A stretch of DNA of 64,000 bases from Epichloe hybrida (Eukaryota; Ascomycota; Sordariomycetes; Hypocreales; Clavicipitaceae): contig JAFEKR010000030.1 of the NCBI GenBank assembly GCA_019022495.1, forward strand, positions 186,001 through 250,000, given 5' to 3'. Shown piece after piece: positions 11,359 to 21,609 of the stretch. A program made the translations under genes and the position numbers. The stretch's first letter is position 1. Each line of letters starts with the position of its first letter. The notes below the pieces were generated by a model. That model ran no database searches. It had not been told where the DNA came from and saw only the letters and a list, made by a program, of their open reading frames with translations.

Positions 11359-14300
11359 TATATATTACTACTATTATCTAAACTTTACTAAATATAACTT
11401 TATATTTATAAACTAGCTACTTAGTTACTACTTATAATTCTTAATAATATCTATTATAATAAAATCTCTTTTCTTTACCTAAGAATTCTCTAAAGTATTA
11501 TAGCCTTTTTATTTAACTAGGTATTTCTAATATCTCCTATTATAATAATATAATATAATTCTTTTAACTTTAAACTCCTACTTATTATTTATAATATTCT
11601 CTTATAGTAAGAACGTATTTTTTATATTAGTAAGAACCCTTATAAATAGTTTAAGATTAGTAATATTAAAAATATTATATAGTTATATACTAGGTAGTAG
11701 CTTTAGTTAGTATACTAAACTATAAGTTTTAATTACCTTTTTAATTTTATAAGGGCCTAAGTACTTTATACTTAGCTTCCTACTAGGTTACTATAAGTTA
11801 ATATTCTTTATAAATAATAAAATATAGTTACTTACTCTAAGCTTTATTAGGATTTGCTTCTTATTATAGTATTTTATATACTAGGCTTATAAGTTACTTA
11901 GAAGCTACTTAATTACTATATATCTATCTCTTAGTGTAGTAGTATAAGTCTTTACCTAGTTATTTACTATAGGAATATCTATAACTACTTACTATAGTCC
12001 CCTAGGGTTATAGCCTTATAGTGCCTTAGCTAGGGTATAGCTATAAGTTAAATAGATGCTTATATTATACTTAAACTATACTATTAAAAGATTATTAGCC
12101 TAATTAGTCTAATTAAAGTAAGTAAAGGCTCTTAAATAATATTCTAAAACTTAGTTTAAATATTTTATTTAACTATCTATTTATAAGTAAAATATAATAC
12201 TTAGTTACCACTTAGTTATAATAAGATAGTAAAAGGTTATCTAAAACCCGCTAGTAAAAGTTAAACTATAGTTTATAATAATACCTTTTAGGGCGCTATA
12301 ATCCCTAAAAATATACTCTAGGAATATAGTAGCTAACTTATTACTAGTTATTCATGTTAAAATAAGGATATAAATACTATATTTTGTAAAATAGTCTATA
12401 ATAACTAAGATTACATTATAAGTCTAATTTACATCTTTCACAAGTAGTAGCTCTATAATAAAATCCATTAATAATTCTTAAAAAGGCTAATTAAGCACTA
12501 GTAGTATAGCTAGCTTACTATAAGGTTTATAGTGCCTTAGCTTTAAAGTCTAATAGCTTATATAAGTTTATATATATAACTTAGTATCTTTCTTTATTAT
12601 TAGCTAGTAATACTAACTTATAATCTAATAAAGGGTCTTACTAACTCCCTAGTAGCTTACTACTAGGTTATTATAGGTAAGTAGTAAAATTTCCTTTCTT
12701 ATACCTACTAGAATAAAAACTTTATTTTAAAATATTAATAGCTTAGAGGGCCTAATAAACTATATCTATAACGCTTTAAGGTTACTACTCTTAAGTAGCT
12801 TCCTATAACCTATAGGAAAGTTATTACCTTACTATACTTAAAATAATATAACTTAAATTAAAGTCTCTAATTCTATATATATAGAATACATATTATATAT
12901 AAACCTAGAAAAGGTTTACTAGACTACTTATATTCTTACTATAATACTACTATAAGTAGCTAGCTTATAGTATACTTTTAGACTTATAAATAAATTATAG
13001 CTAAGTAGTATTTTAAGGGGGCGCTTACGCTACTTACTAACTACTAACCTAGCTAAACTCCTAACCTATAGGCTTGCTAGACTTATAGAAATATTAATAA
13101 ATATAGATAAGGCATAACCTTACTACTTATAATTAGTAAACCTAGTTAGCATACTACTTATAGGCTTTATAGGACTATTAAGTTCCTTAATAATATAATG
13201 AAGTTATATTTTCTTAAAACCCTAGAGGCTAGTATAACCCTTATAGTATTTTTATAATAAACTATTAGCTACACTAAGTAATATAATCTTAGGACCTATA
13301 ACTATACTATTACTTATATAGTGTCCCTACTACTTAGTATTTATAAACTTAAATAAGAAGCTAGATAGCTATAAGGACATAGCCTCTACCCTACACTTCT
13401 TACTAATATAATTTGCTTTTCTTAATAGGGTATTAGCAGGGTTTAACTTACCTACACAATATTTAATCCTAAAATTAAACAAATAAAGCTTATCTAATAC
13501 TATTACCTATTTACTAGTTAGCTTTAGCTTTATAGCTAGGTACTTATAATTTAGATAGTTTATTATAACTATAATCTAATAAGTTAAATACATAAGGTAA
13601 TGCCTCTAAGCTTAAAATACCTCTTAGATTACTAATAACTTAGTGTCTAGGGTTAAGTAGTAAAGTTTAATATTAGTTAACTTCCTTAAAAAATACGCTA
13701 CTAGGTGCTAGCTACCTAGCACTAATATTATAAGTATAGCTTTAATTATATAACTAGATACATCTATCTTTACTCTTAGCGGACAATGTAGGTTAAAGTA
13801 TATTAAAATTAGTACCTCCTAAAACTTCTTCTAGAGTTCTTTAAATACTATAAGTTTACTAGGCTCTAGCTTAAACTTTACTAGTTAGATACCTTTTAGA
13901 TAGTTTATTAGTAGGACTACTACCTTACTATACTATTTTATAAAATATTAGTAAAACCCTATAAACCTAAGGAATAATTAAATATTAAATATACTACTAG
14001 GTATTAGCTAGGTTATAATAGCTTTAACCTATAATAGTTCTATCTTAATGCCCTTCTTAGATATAATAAAACCTAGGAACTTTACCTTTATAACGAAATA
14101 TTAGCACTTTTTAAGGTTAATATAAAGGTCTGTGTCCTTAAGTTACTTTAGCACCCTTTTAATATACTTTATATATCTTATAGGGTTACTACTATATATT
14201 AGGGTATTATTAAGGTAAATAATATAGAATTTATCTATAAGCCCCTTAAGAGTATTATTAATATATTCCTAAAAAGTAGCTAGCACATTCACTAACCTAA

Positions 14301-16730
14301 ATAGTATTATAAGATATTTAAAGTGCCTATAGTAGTAACAAAATACTATTTTCTACTTATTACCCTTATAGATACATAGCTAGTAGTACGCCTCTTAAAG
14401 ATCTAGTAACATAAAAATCTTTACACTTACTAATCAATTAAGGATTTCAGAGATTAGTAGCAAAGGGGCCCTATTTTTAATAGTAATCCTATTAAGGCCC
14501 CTATAATCCATATAAAGCCTTAATTTCCCTAATTCTTTTAGGATAAATAAAATTAAGGCTCCTACTAGGCTTATTAATCTTCTAATTCACCCTTTCTTCT
14601 ATATACTTACTAGGTACTCCCTAAGCACTTCTAGCTCTTTTTTAGCTAGGTTATATATAAGTCCCTAGGGTAGTTATTTCCCCTTTTCTAATTTAATTAC
14701 ATAAGTATAACCACCTAATTCTAGGAGCTTACTAGCTAGCTCCTTTAAAAACATATCTATAAATTCCACATACTCTTCTAGAATTTACTATAGGGGTATA
14801 TTACTATCTATCTCTTATATAAACACTGCTAATTCTTTGTAAAACACTACCTAGAGCGCTATTATACTTCTTAGTTTTTTCTTCTTTAATATATAAGTAT
14901 ATTCTACTACTATTACTATAACTACACTATAACTTAGGTTATTACTTACTATATCGCTTATTAATGAATTTTTATTAGTATCTTCTTCTATTACCTCTAG
15001 GTTAACTACCTTAATCTTTAATAATACTAGTAATAGCGTAATAGAAGACTACTTTACTACCTTATATAGTTATTACTTACTTACTATAAAAGTAATATAA
15101 TCTTAGGTTATTAGAAACCTCTAAAAACCCTACTTCTAGTCTATTACTATAGGTTTATACTCTAGGGTCTAGTCTATCCCTAGGAGCATTCCCTCTCCTA
15201 TATTAGTAATATAGTAGCTAACTTAGCAGACCTTTATATAGCCTATACTATCTTTTACCTTAACTAGTCTATATAGGATTCCCTAGTGTAGGATCTTATC
15301 CTTACTTACACTTTCTAGTATTATCTCTGTTTTTTCTATGTTTTTCTAATCCTATTTTAATAATAATTTAGAGTAGATTATTAAATATTCCACGCCTATA
15401 TTAAATAGCACTAGCACTACTAACTAGTAGTTATCTTACTATAAGAACACCTATATTCTTATTCTCTTATCTATAGGTTTTTCTATAGTAAGACTATTAT
15501 CCTAGGCCTAAGCTAAACTAATTAAAATCTTATTTAAGTCTAAGGTTTTATTACTACTATCCTTATACTTCTTAGTAATATACTTATTACTTTTATAAAT
15601 TAAGTAATTTACTATATTATATTTATTTACACTATATCTAGGGCTACTATATTTATAGCACTTAAATAGTCTCTAGCTTATACTAGGTTACTATAAGCCT
15701 TACTATAAGTTATTTATAAGGGAGCTAGAGCATTATCTCTTATTACTCTTACCCTCCTTATTATGGTTTCTATTATAATTACTTAATATAAATATTATTA
15801 TAACTTTAGCCTTTTTTCCTTAACCCTATAGGTAACTCTAAGATATTAGGAACTCTTAGCTAACTATATGCTTCCTTATAGTATTATTTAAGCTATTTAG
15901 AAAAATCACTATTCTTAAGCATATAAGGATTTAGTTAGGTAATTTTACTTTTACCTTTATCTAAAGTCTTAGAAAAGATTAAAAAGACTAATTACTTTTT
16001 TACCTAAGATTTAGTAATATCCTAGTAGCTTCTAAGCACTATATATCTTTATCTATTACTTTAGTATTTAGCTAGGATATAAATCTATCCTAGGTATAAG
16101 CTAAGTAGTTAACTAACCTATTTACTATTATATAATATATCCACTATTACTTTATATTATTAGCTAAGTAGCTACTAGTATATACTATCTTTATTTTATT
16201 ATCCTAAAAAGTTCTTAGGTCTAGCTTAAATAGCATATTTAAATCTACTAGGTATGCCTATAAATTCTTATAAGTATTACCTTTATACGTAAGTACCTTA
16301 TACTATATCTTAATAAAGCTTTATAAGTATATATTTACTATAAACTTAGTATTAGGTAAGAAATCTAGGAATAAGGGAATTCTTTATATGTTTATCTAAG
16401 GGGTAATTATAAGTTCTCTACCTAATCTAGGTAATTATAAGTCTGCTTTTATTTCCTTAAGCTATGCTTCTATATCTAAGATCTCCTTTCTTATATAAGT
16501 ATTACATACCTTAGCTTATATAACCTTATGTTACCTCTATAGCTTATCTAAATTATTATTATTACTAGATTTAGTATTACTACTTTAGTTAGGTAGTATT
16601 TACTATACCCTCTTATATTTTATAGTTAGGGTATTCTAGTTACTACCTAGGCACTATAGAGTTAGGGCTTCCTCGCTAGGTAGTGTAGGTATATTTTAGG
16701 TAGATATTCTATAGCTCCTTTGTATTTAAA
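11359..16730 (-). pseudogene. Gypsy-1 copy A gag-pol on minus strand, RIP-degraded
   Basis: It is collinear with copy B in reverse: chromodomain at about 11440-11530, integrase about 12050-12500, RT about 14050-14660 with the catalytic box near 14181-14207 (reverse of TTATTAAGGTAAAT, so YLNN), protease near 15370, and gag with knuckle near 15610-15655. Stops on the minus strand are TAA/TAG. No intact ORF of useful length remains. Confidence 0.85.
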
Positions 16731-16767
16731 TCTAGCTAATAGTCTGTTTTCCCTTAAGGGTTTAACT

Positions 16768-17034
16768 TATCATGACTTTAGTAAGGGAGATATAAACAGA
16801 GTAAAGGCTAAGGTTCTTAGTTGTAGCTAGAGAGCTACTACTTAGGGGTGGGTGCATAAAGGTCTCAAACTCTAACCTCCTACATCTCTTATAAGCAGTC
16901 CTTATCTAAATACCTTACTATATGCACATAGCTATCTTATAGCTACTTAGTTATTCACAGAACCTAAGGCTTATCTAAGGGCTCTATTATGTGACTATCC
17001 CGTCCATGGCCCCTTGGCCTCCGTGCTCCTAACA
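16768..17034 (-). repeat. Gypsy-1 copy A 5' LTR
   Basis: The reverse complement of the family LTR, 267 bp. The right part (16980-17034) is well preserved, including CCGTCCATGGCCCCTTGG and CCGTGCTCCTAACA, while the left edge reads TATCATGAC. The TSD CCTTC follows at 17035-17039. Confidence 0.9.
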
Positions 17035-17570
17035 CCTTCTTAGTCCTTGCTTTAATTAATAAGATTACCTTTATAGACGCTTAAGTTAATACTAGCTATA
17101 ACTACTATACTACTATAAGTAAATACCTTATTTAAAAGCTTTAATTAGAATACCTCCCTCTTCTAACTAAAAGGTTAGTTTATATAGCTATTAGTGTGAA
17201 ATAAGGGGGAAAAGAGAGTTAGGAGAAATAATTATATATCTTATATATTATTTAGTTTTAGTTAGATTTAGATAGATAGGAGATGCTAATTATAGCATAT
17301 ATAATCCTAGGACTAATAAGGCAACTTATCCTAGGTATACTATGGATAAAACAGAATAAAATTAGCTTAGATATAGCGTGACAATAGGTATGCATAGGAT
17401 TAGCTAATGGGCTGCTTATATAGGCTATAACTAACAGAAAGGTTAACTAATCTATAGTGTCTATTCTAGGTTTAATATTTATAAGGATAGTATAATAAGT
17501 AAAAAGATAGAAGGAGAACATTTAGCTTTATACTATAAGTCTAAGGGAAATTATATCTATCTTACAGATT
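17035..17570 (+). pseudogene. Gypsy-2 gag end and protease segment
   Basis: This is the continuation of the Gypsy-2 frame after copy A. At about 17060-17200 it reads a retropepsin-like stretch, TFIDA-VNTSYNYYTTISKYLI, in which V-N-T-S stands where V-D-T-G is expected (GAT to AAT, GGT to AGT). It ends in a protease/RT linker that is interrupted at 17578 by hAT-3 and resumes at 45485. Confidence 0.6.
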
Positions 17571-17578
17571 AATATAAC

Positions 17579-17640
17579 CAGAGCTTTACATTACATTACA
17601 TTACACCCCCCTTTTACACATTACATTACATTACATGTAA
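17579..17640. repeat. hAT-3 left terminal region with TTACAT arrays
   Basis: After CAGAGCTTT come two short arrays of the hexamer TTACAT around a C6T4 spacer. The same hexamer, in both orientations, fills the right end at 45415-45478. Such subterminal arrays in hAT elements are commonly transposase-binding sites; that role here is inference. Confidence 0.75.
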
Positions 17641-17844
17641 TTATTTGTAATTATTTTTTATTTTTTATTATTAAGGTTAGATAATTAGAAATAAATAGTT
17701 ATAAACTTAATTTAACTATAAGTAAGTTTATATTAGGTTTATAAAAATATAAATTAAGGTTTATTTATTATATTATCCTTAATTATAGCTAATAAGACTA
17801 ATTAAACTAATAAAACTTATTTTTTAAGCTTACTTCTAAGAAAA

Positions 17845-18668
17845 TGTTAAAAATAAGACCTATTTTTAGCCCTTTTCTAGTTAAAGAACCTTCTTATTAC
17901 TAGCTTGCTTTGCAAATCTAACAGCTGCACTGCAGCTATTAATAGTCGCGAAGGTAGCTATCAATAGCTACGTCGCAGCTGTTAACAGCTACGTCCGACC
18001 GTGTGGATGACTAATTAGTTAATTGCGTTATGGCTGTAAGTGCAGCCACAACTACGCTACTAGTAATTAAGTAAGCTAGGGTAACGTAAGCTAGGGTGAT
18101 GTAAGCAGGTTACCCTACACATAACTTACCCTATAGCTATCTTTAATCGTGATTTTCTCTTTAACTAGAGGTCGTACAAAAGTTTCACATATAGTAAATT
18201 AAAGCTTAAAGACAGGGCTTTCTTTTTATATAAGGTTATTTTTTAGACCAAAAGTTAGTGCATACAGGTTGCTAGCTAGTATAGTAATGAGTTAATTTTT
18301 TAGTTTTTGTATATAAATAAATTTTACGGAAAATTAAAAGTGGCCTATAAGACCCTGCTAGCGGCCTGGATCCTCCGATACGGTTAGTAAGTCTATAAGA
18401 GGAAGAATATCTTTTTAACTAGCTAGATAGCTAGTCCTCTTAACTAATAACAGCCGCATTACCTGTATAACGTATCTAAAATCAATTCTATTGCTTTATT
18501 AAATATTATAAAAGTAATTTAAATTAAATTCTATTAGTTAATAACTACTATAAACTTCCGTTACGTTGCGTTAATTGAATTAACGTTGCGGCCCTATCAG
18601 TCCCTGACCGTAGAGCTTGCACTTGTACAGCTGTTGCTAGCTAGCAACTAGCTCCCTACATTTCAATA
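17845..18668 (+). repeat. CopA1 5' LTR
   Basis: 824 bp, collinear with 43609-44432 and with the CopA2 LTR at 53739-54980 once the MITE there is removed. It contains short inverted blocks around GCAGCTGTTAACAGCT (about 17965-17995) and a ~15-bp direct repeat around 18070-18105 (GCTAGGGTRAYGTAA twice), of which one copy is missing in CopA2. Many CpG and CpA sites survive, so it is only moderately mutated. Confidence 0.93.
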
Positions 18669-18682
18669 GGTTATGAGCCCGG
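18669..18682 (+). promoter_or_regulatory. CopA1 primer-binding site, complementary to the initiator tRNA-Met anticodon region
   Basis: GGTTATGAGCCCGG starts directly after the LTR. Its reverse complement, CCGGGCTCATAACC, contains the CAT anticodon in the context of an initiator tRNA-Met anticodon stem-loop. This matches the half-tRNA priming known for Copia-type elements. CopA2 has GGTTATAAGCCTAG at the same place (54981). Confidence 0.7.
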
Positions 18683-18766
18683 TGGCGCAGTGGTTGTGGC
18701 TCACTGCGTTTTCAGCCCACCATAGTGGAGCACTGCTCTGCGAGGCAAGGTTATGGAACTTATAGG
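18674..18766 (+). repeat. tRNA-derived SINE-like sequence, 5' part (A box)
   Basis: Directly after the PBS a tRNA-like sequence carries a pol III A-box match, TGGCGCAGTGG (18683-18693). It runs to the hAT-1 insertion at 18766 and continues at 20965 with a B box and an A tail. Its first bases (GAGCCCGG) overlap the PBS. The A-box-to-B-box distance is about 80 bp once hAT-1 is removed, which is usual for tRNA-derived SINEs. It is absent from CopA2 at the same site. Confidence 0.65.
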
Positions 18767-18905
18767 CAGAGCTTTACATGTAGTGTAGTAAATGTAGTAT
18801 TTTGACTTTCCTTGTAGTATGTAGTGTAGTGAATTATAGTGTAGTGTAGTATGTAGTGTAGTGTAATAAATACTACACTACACTACAAATACTACATGTA
18901 GTATA
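18767..18905. repeat. hAT-1 left subterminal GTAGT array
   Basis: It consists of clustered GTAGT/ACTAC motifs in both orientations, for example a run of GTAGT units near 18830-18860 followed by inverted ACTAC units. The right end (20855-20947) has the same motif set. Confidence 0.8.
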
Positions 18906-19635
18906 AGGCTAAAAATAAAGGTGGGGCATATTAATATCTTATAATATTCTTCAGATTTTTCTTTATTAACTTAATATTAGCTTTCTTTTTTATTAGAATT
19001 TAGTTATTTAGTTATAAATCTTTAAAGTTTATACTTATTTAAACTATTAAGCTTATAATAGGAATAGGGTAGCTAAGTATGGTATTTTTAGTATTACTAT
19101 ATAACTCTATTTATTTCCTAAATTCTAAAGGTTATTTTATCTTTCTAAATCTTTCATTAGATTTAATATTCATTTTAATATACTTTTTTTACTTTAAATC
19201 TAAGATTTACCCTAAAGAAATTATTTACTATTATATATAAATAGGATAATGAATCTAATAATAATATATTTATAAAGATAAGCTATTTATAATAAATAAA
19301 AATTTTTACTTTATATTATAGAAGGGTTTTTAGCTATATATTTTCTTTTATTATAATTATAAATAATTATATTAAGTTTTTAGGTTTTTTAAGTTAAAAG
19401 AAATGTAAAAACCCTTAAAAAGGCTTTAAAAAAGTAGCTAGAATATTATTCTTATAATATTAAAAAGAAATATAATATATTTTCCTTTATTACTAAAATT
19501 AGAAAAAAAAGCTTTAAAAGTAAGCTTAAGAATATATTCTATTTTTAGCTTACTTACTTAGCTATATATTATACTAAAAAGTAGGTTTAAAAGTAAACCT
19601 TATTAACTATACCTTTTATTTACTAATAGTTTCTA

Positions 19636-19929
19636 TAATACACCCCCTGAATTATTTTATAAATCTACATACCCTAGTTATTTATCCCCTGCTAACAGCT
19701 GCGATTAGCTATATATGTAATATAACCCCTATATTATTTTAGAGAGCTATAAGGAAAATAAACCAGGGGGTGAACGCCACAAAAAGATACAATATTTTAG
19801 GTGTGAACTACTAAGAATTCAAGGTCTTTATTAATCCTAGCCCCTGTTACCTTTATTTCCCTTCTAGCATTTAATTAGCTTATTTACCCCTATTATATAG
19901 ATTTGTAAAATAATTCAGGGGTTGTATTA
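19636..19929. mobile_element. MITE with TA target duplication (Tc1/mariner-pogo type) inside hAT-1
   Basis: The 294-bp insert has terminal inverted repeats TAATACACCCCCTGAATT... and, in reverse from the right, TAATACAACCCCTGAATT..., about 30 bp long with two or three mismatches. It is flanked by TA (19634-19635 and 19930-19931). hAT-2 lacks the insert at the equivalent site, giving an empty-site comparison (TTTCTA|TGC restored). It has no coding capacity. Confidence 0.85.
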
Positions 19930-19972
19930 TATGCTTTTTCTATAAATTCGTCTAAAGAAAAAGATATATTAA

Positions 19973-20225
19973 TAAAAGTGGGTCTAAAGTAAGTCCTTAT
20001 AAATATACCTTTACTTACTAATAACCTTTATGCTTTTTTTATAATATAGTCTTAGAAAAAGGAGGTATTAATAAAAATGGGTCTAAAGTGGGTCCTTATA
20101 ATTATCCCTTTACTTCCTAATAACTTTTATGCTTTTTTCTATAATCTAGTCTTGGAAAAAGAAGGAATTAATAAAAGTGGATCTAAAGTGGGTCCTTATA
20201 GTTGCCTTTTACTTAGAGTTTATAC
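19973..20225. repeat. ~100-bp tandem repeat in hAT-1, about 2.5-3 units
   Basis: Units begin at about 19973, 20073 and 20174 with the landmark GGGTCTAAAGTGGGTCCTTA. hAT-2 carries five units of the same repeat, in reverse, at 30379-30870. Confidence 0.85.
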
Positions 20226-20272
20226 TTTTTTTTAATTAGTTATAGAATTATTTCTTAAAAAGAGATATTAAA

Positions 20273-20575
20273 TTTATTATTACTATTACTACTATTACTA
20301 CTACTACTACTATTATTACTATTATTACTATTATTACTATTATTACTATTATTACTATTATTACTATTATTACTATTATTACTATTATTACTATTATTAC
20401 TATTATTACTATTATTACTATTATTACTATTATTACTATTATTACTATTATTACTATTATTACTATTATTACTATTATTACTATTATTACTATTATTACT
20501 ATTATTACTATTATTACTATTATTACTATTATTACTATTATTACTATTATTACTATTATTACTATTATTATTATT
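20273..20575. repeat. 9-bp minisatellite (TTATTACTA)n in hAT-1
   Basis: About 300 bp of nearly perfect ATTATTACT repeats, with irregular ATTACTACT variants at the left edge. The counterpart in hAT-2 is 29888-30303. Confidence 0.95.
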
Positions 20576-20964
20576 TTAAAAAATATAAGAAAGAAAAGTA
20601 TTTTATTTTATTAATATATTTAAAAAGCTTAAAATACTAAGTAATTAAAAAGTATAGCTTTTTCTATAGTAATTTCCTTATACTTATTTATATTTATGTT
20701 TTAGTTACTTATTTACTATTTAATTTTAATTAAACTTTAACACTAATAATATTATAAGTTAATATAATTTATTATAGCTTATAGTAGCTTATAAACTATA
20801 AGCTATTATAAGCTATTATAAGCTATTATAAGTAATTATATTACTAAAAATTACAAATACTACAAATACTACAAAATACTACATGTAGTGTAGTGTAGTA
20901 AAAAAATTCCCTTATAGTGTAGTGTGTAGTGTAGTGTAGTGTAGTGCAAAGCTCTGCTTATAGG

Positions 20965-20998
20965 TTCGAACCCTGCTAAAAAAAAAAAAAAAAACAAC
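20965..20998 (+). repeat. tRNA-derived SINE-like sequence, 3' part (B box and A tail)
   Basis: A B-box match, GGTTCGAACCC, is restored across the hAT-1 TSD (20963-20973). CTGCT and a run of A's up to 20996 follow. With 18674-18766 it forms a ~105-nt tRNA-like unit plus oligo(A). Confidence 0.65.
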
Positions 20999-21136
20999 TA
21001 AAGAAATTCAATTGCTAGTATAAGCCTAACCTCCAATAGGGCACCTTAGATATACAATTCCAGGGGGAGTGTTAAAATATATAAGGCTTTGTAATCCTAG
21101 GTTCAGTTAGATCGGTCCACTCTTTTGATTTCAACA
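20999..21136 (+). other. Retroelement 3'-end fragment: polypurine tract plus 67-bp mini-LTR-like sequence
   Basis: After the A tail come ~60 bp of unassigned sequence, then a polypurine tract CAGGGGGAG (21061-21069), then a 67-bp segment (21070-21136) that starts TGTTAAAA and ends TTTCAACA, like an LTR. A second PBS-like GGTTATAAGCCCGG (21137-21150) follows at once. The segment does not match the CopA LTR beyond its first bases. The order PPT, TG...CA segment, PBS imitates a retroelement 3' junction. It could be a miniature LTR element or a template-switch product. Confidence 0.5.
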
Positions 21137-21303
21137 GGTTATAAGCCCGGATCTATCACTATAGATTCCTTTTAGGTCACTTTATGTACGATTACAGAAG
21201 ACTTCCCTTCTATAAAAAAGGAAGGACCTGCGAGAAAGAAGCTTTTCCCTTCTATAAAAAGGAATCAATTATGGCTACAGAAGACTTCCCTTCTATAAAA
21301 AAG
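21137..21303 (+). other. CopA1 leader, first part, with second PBS copy and ~83-bp direct repeats
   Basis: It begins with GGTTATAAGCCCGG, then the leader common to CopA2 (ATCACTATAGATTCC). Repeats built on GAAGACTTCCCTTCTATAAA start near 21196 and 21267; the second is broken by copy C at 21303 and finished at 29123. A further repeat lies at about 29190-29250. CopA2 has one unit (55031-55105). Confidence 0.75.
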
Positions 21304-21570
21304 TGTCAGGGGCACGGAGGCCAGGGAGTCACGGACAGGACGGTCACATGATGGAGCCCTCGGATAAGCCCTGGATTACATAGATAACTAAGTAGCTACT
21401 AGGTAGCTATGTGCACGTAGTAAGGTATTTAGATAAGGACTACCCACAAGAGTTATAGGAGGTTAGAGTTTAAGACCTTTATATACCTACCCCTAAGTAG
21501 TAGCTCTCTAGCTATAATTAAGAGTCTTAGCCTTTACTTTATTTATATCTCTCTTACTATAGTTATAATA
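21304..21570 (+). repeat. Gypsy-1 copy C 5' LTR
   Basis: It starts TGTCAGGGGCACGGAGGCC with an unusually GC-rich first 80 bases and ends in the altered GTTATAATA. It is 267 bp, as in the other copies. Confidence 0.92.
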
Positions 21571-21609
21571 AGTTAAACTCTTAAACCCTTTTAGGAAAAC
21601 AAACTATTA

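Larger units (their letters stand above)
1402..17034 (-). mobile_element. Gypsy-1 copy A: chromovirus on minus strand, interrupted by copy B
   Basis: It is bounded by LTRs of about 267 bp (1402-1668 and 16768-17034) and by a perfect 5-bp TSD, CCTTC, at 1397-1401 and 17035-17039. Subtracting copy B and its TSD leaves about 7.8 kb, the same as copies B and C (7,819 bp each). Read on the minus strand, the order is 5' LTR, gag with CCHC knuckle, protease, RT, RNase H, integrase, chromodomain, about 1.9 kb of undetermined 3' sequence, a G-rich polypurine tract (about 1669-1690 in reverse) and 3' LTR. The host sequence is Gypsy-2. Confidence 0.93.
18767..20956. mobile_element. hAT-1: non-autonomous hAT element
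   Basis: The ends read CAGAGCTTTACATGTAG (left) and, in reverse, CAGAGCTTTGCACTACAC (right). An 8-bp TSD, CTTATAGG, sits at 18759-18766 and 20957-20964. The 2.19 kb include a 294-bp MITE. It holds subterminal ACTAC/GTAGT arrays, a core GTGGGGCATATTAATATC near 18921, a ~100-bp tandem repeat and a 9-bp minisatellite. It has no transposase-like frame. It lies in the orientation opposite to hAT-2, its closest relative. Confidence 0.9.

Noticed and set aside
17579..17640. Interstitial telomere repeat
   Set aside because: TTACAT is not the usual fungal telomere unit (TTAGGG), and the arrays sit symmetrically at the ends of an element with hAT-type TSDs.
20273..20575. CRISPR-like or regulatory array
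   Set aside because: Plain minisatellite with no spacers; the genome type is fungal.
18674..20998. A functional tRNA gene
   Set aside because: A and B boxes are present, but the acceptor stem does not close, an A tail follows directly, and hAT-1 splits it. A SINE-like relic fits better.
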